Source: Synechococcus sp. GFB01
Lineage (GTDB): Bacteria; Cyanobacteriota; Cyanobacteriia; PCC-6307; Cyanobiaceae
Assembly: GCF_001039265.1 (NCBI RefSeq)
Contig: NZ_LFEK01000044.1
Coordinates: forward strand, 5,268-13,224
Direction: 5' to 3'
DNA length: 7,957 bases
Made by a program: the position numbers and the translations under genes. This document shows positions 6,675 to 7,957 of the stretch, one piece after another. Under the pieces are notes generated by a model. The model worked only from the letters and a program-made list of their open reading frames with translations, did no database searches and had not been told where the DNA came from. How positions within the stretch are numbered: position 1 is the stretch's first letter; each line of letters opens with the position of its first letter.

Positions 6675-7372
6675 TCTTGGTGATGGAGGGGGCGCCAGCA
6701 GCCCTCGGCCAGATCGCCCAGGGATACCGGCCCGATGGCCAGCCGCTGCAGATCCAGCACCGGATGTCCCAGCAGCGCCGCGGTGCGGCGGATCTGACGG
6801 TTGCGCCCTTCGGCCATCGTGAGCTCCAGCAGGGAGCGTTGCCGCTGCTGCTGCAGCACCCGCAGCTGAACCGGCTGGCTGGGCTGACCGTCCAGGGGCA
6901 CACCCGCCGCCCACTGCCGCAGGGTGCCCGCCGAGGGGCGGCCGCTCACCCAGACCCGGTAGGTCTTGCGGTGGCCGTAACGGGGATGGGTGAGGCGCAG
7001 GGTCAGATCCCCCTGATTGGTGAGCAGCAGGGCGCCGCGGCTGTCGGCATCAAGCCGGCCCACCGGATGCAGGCCCTGACCCTGACTCAGCCCGGCGGGC
7101 AGCAGATCGAGCACCGTGGGACGGCCATGGGGGTCGGCGCAGCTGCAGAGCACGCCCACCGGCTTGTTGAGCAGCAGCAGCAGGGGGTCGGCCGGCCTGT
7201 CGAGGCTGCGGCCATCCACCGTGATCCTGTCGGCGTGCGGATCAGCCCGCTCCCCGAGCTGGGCGATGCGGCCGTTGATCTCCACCCGCCCTTCCCGCAG
7301 CAGCTGCTCCGCGCCGCGACGGGAGCAGCGGCCTGCGGCGGCGATCAGTTTCTGGATCCGTTCCCGGGACAT
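6647..7372 (-). CDS. RsuA/RluB/E/F-family pseudouridine synthase
   Basis: This enzyme converts a specific uridine in ribosomal RNA to pseudouridine. The 241-residue protein has an N-terminal S4 RNA-binding domain (about 1-58: RIQKLIAAAGRCSRRGAEQL and EGRVEINGRIAQLGERADP). The catalytic domain follows: LLLLNKPVGVLCSCADPHGR (65-84), HPVGRLDADSRGALLLTNQG (102-121) with catalytic Asp108, THPRYGHRKTYRV (128-140) and the C-terminal motif MAEGRNRQIRR (186-196). Length and motif order fit a 23S-type RluB-like enzyme or an RsuA-type 16S enzyme; the target base cannot be told from this. The ATG at 7372 has GGGGAG directly against it, too close to act as a normal ribosome site. The gene is divergent from the sigma factor gene, with a 75-bp gap, and overlaps the RodZ-like gene downstream. 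Confidence 0.93.
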   Translation of the reverse strand: MSRERIQKLIAAAGRCSRRGAEQLLREGRVEINGRIAQLGERADPHADRITVDGRSLDRPADPLLLLLNKPVGVLCSCADPHGRPTVLDLLPAGLSQGQGLHPVGRLDADSRGALLLTNQGDLTLRLTHPRYGHRKTYRVWVSGRPSAGTLRQWAAGVPLDGQPSQPVQLRVLQQQRQRSLLELTMAEGRNRQIRRTAALLGHPVLDLQRLAIGPVSLGDLAEGCWRPLHHQEWQALAGQP

Positions 7373-7390
7373 CTCCCCATGCTGGGGGAG
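7373..7390. repeat. Short inverted repeat beside the pseudouridine synthase start
   Basis: CTCCCC (7373-7378) and GGGGAG (7385-7390) are perfect arms around ATGCTG. In the minus-strand transcript this hairpin would end exactly at the start codon at 7372, tying up the only purine-rich stretch that could act as a ribosome site. It could dampen translation, or be chance in GC-rich DNA. Confidence 0.25.
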
Positions 7391-7409
7391 CGACGCCGAA
7401 TGGTGATAG

Positions 7410-7437
7410 GTTTACGAAACAAAGACGTTTCGTAAAC
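7410..7437. promoter_or_regulatory. Perfect 11-bp inverted repeat upstream of the sigma factor gene; candidate operator or leader hairpin
   Basis: GTTTACGAAAC (7410-7420) and GTTTCGTAAAC (7427-7437) are exact reverse complements around AAAGAC. Each arm also has the form GTTT-N3-AAAC, so the outer bases repeat directly with a 17-base period. The site is AT-rich inside very GC-rich DNA. It lies in the 75-bp divergent gap, 37 bases upstream of the pseudouridine synthase start and 10 bases before the sigma factor start, where there is no Shine-Dalgarno site. It does not match the NtcA or cyanobacterial LexA consensus sequences that I know. An operator controlling one or both genes, or an RNA hairpin in the sigma mRNA leader, are the main readings. 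The sequence is certain; the function is inferred. Confidence 0.55.
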
Positions 7438-7447
7438 GCTCACTCTC

Positions 7448-7957
7448 ATGCCTTCCCTGACGGTGGCTGGAGCCGAGAGTGCCGGTGTCGCCGGTGGCGG
7501 CGACCTGGTGCGCAGCTATCTGCGCGACATCGGCCGTGTACCGCTGCTGACGCACGAGCAGGAGATCACGCTGGGTCGCCAGGTGCAGGAGCTGGTGGCG
7601 ATCGAGGAGCTGGAGCTGGAGCTGGAGAGCCGGCTGGGGCGGAAGCCGAGCCAGGTGGAGCTGGCGACGGCGGCGGGGCTGAGCGCGCCGTTGCTGAAGC
7701 GTCGTCTGCAGGCGGGCCGGCGTGCGAAGGAGCGGATGGTGGCGGCGAACCTGCGGCTGGTGGTGAGCGTGGCGAAGAAGTACACCAAGCGGAACATGGA
7801 GCTGCTGGATCTGATCCAGGAGGGGACGATCGGGCTGGTGCGGGGGGTGGAGAAGTTCGATCCGACGCGGGGCTACAAGTTCAGTACGTATGCGTACTGG
7901 TGGATCCGGCAGGGGATCACGCGTGCGATTGCGGAGAAGAGCCGCACGATCCGACTG
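7448..7957 (+). CDS. Group 2 RNA polymerase sigma-70 factor, 3'-truncated by the window edge
   Basis: The first 170 residues of a sigma-70 family factor are present; the frame is still open at the right edge. After a short Gly/Ala-rich start, region 1.2 is at about 18-50 ([20 protein letters not shown], then [11 protein letters not shown]). Region 2 runs from about 96: [20 protein letters not shown] (2.1), [20 protein letters not shown] (2.2), then [20 protein letters not shown] (2.3-2.4) and [14 protein letters not shown]. Only about 17 residues precede region 1.2 and there is no long insert before region 2, so this is a group 2 (non-essential, primary-like) sigma of the kind cyanobacteria carry in several copies, not the principal sigma. 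Regions 3 and 4 are outside the window. The ATG at 7448 is the earliest possible start because TAA at 7433-7435 is in frame. No ribosome site precedes it. Codon use changes sharply after about codon 50. Confidence 0.95.
   Translation, partial: MPSLTVAGAESAGVAGGGDLVRSYLRDIGRVPLLTHEQEITLGRQVQELVAIEELELELESRLGRKPSQVELATAAGLSAPLLKRRLQAGRRAKERMVAANLRLVVSVAKKYTKRNMELLDLIQEGTIGLVRGVEKFDPTRGYKFSTYAYWWIRQGITRAIAEKSRTIRL
7607..7627 (+). repeat. GAGCTG hexamer tandem repeat within the sigma gene
   Basis: Three and a half in-frame copies of GAGCTG encode ELELELE (residues 54-60) in the variable stretch between regions 1.2 and 2. Slippage at such a repeat would change the linker by two residues per unit without breaking the frame. 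Confidence 0.6.

Noticed and set aside
6675..6914. An 80-residue N-terminal extension of the RodZ-like gene
   Set aside because: The added residues are Gly/Ala/Pro-rich and lie inside the pseudouridine synthase gene in another frame. The ATG at 6674 gives a normal length.
6677..7435. A 252-residue plus-strand open frame opposite the pseudouridine synthase gene
   Set aside because: It is the antisense shadow of a well-supported gene; the translation has no family-like features and ends inside the palindrome region.
1..7957. Search for CRISPR arrays, insertion sequences, tRNA/rRNA genes, and toxin or defence genes
   Set aside because: No regular spaced repeats, transposase motifs, structured RNA genes or accessory-type genes were seen. 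The content is ordinary cyanobacterial housekeeping.

Overview
The window is GC-rich, almost fully coding, and looks like a chromosomal housekeeping segment of a picocyanobacterium of the Synechococcus/Cyanobium type. Three things point there: a protein matching the cyanobacterial F420-hydrogenase-beta-like divinyl chlorophyllide 8-vinyl reductase (BciB, Synechocystis Slr1923 type); a group 2 sigma factor whose regions 1.2 and 2 have the typical cyanobacterial sequence; and very tight gene packing with few Shine-Dalgarno sites. The placement rests on remembered protein families, not on a search.

Layout from left to right. On the minus strand, a ribose-phosphate pyrophosphokinase gene (prs, start near 1361) is followed by a secreted family-10-like glycosyl hydrolase that runs off the left edge. 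Divergent from prs is a small plus-strand gene (1430-1968) of unknown function. It can be read end to end only by changing frame near 1715, so it is broken or contains a one-base sequence error. It converges on a minus-strand LytR-CpsA-Psr (LCP) family membrane protein (1985-2971). Across a 96-base divergent gap that holds two small adjacent inverted repeats, bciB and malQ run on the plus strand with a GTGA stop/start overlap. malQ then collides tail to tail with a minus-strand gene for a RodZ-like HTH membrane protein; the two coding regions share 70 bases. The RodZ-like gene lies downstream of, and overlaps by 28 bases, an RsuA/RluB-type pseudouridine synthase. Divergent from that is a group 2 sigma-70 gene cut by the right edge.

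The genes cover general physiology rather than one pathway: PRPP supply, envelope and wall functions (glycosyl hydrolase, LCP, RodZ-like), chlorophyll maturation (BciB), glycogen/maltodextrin metabolism (MalQ), rRNA modification and transcription. I see no mobile element, CRISPR array, tRNA, rRNA or toxin/defence locus, and no convincing new multi-gene system.

The points most worth checking are: the perfect 11-bp inverted repeat between the pseudouridine synthase and sigma genes, which ends only 10 bases before the sigma start codon; the abrupt switch of the sigma gene to G-ending codons after about codon 50; the loss of the usual Arg-Asp pair in the LCP motif; the frameshift near 1715; and the 70-bp antiparallel coding overlap. 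Every stretch longer than 300 bases is accounted for by a gene.
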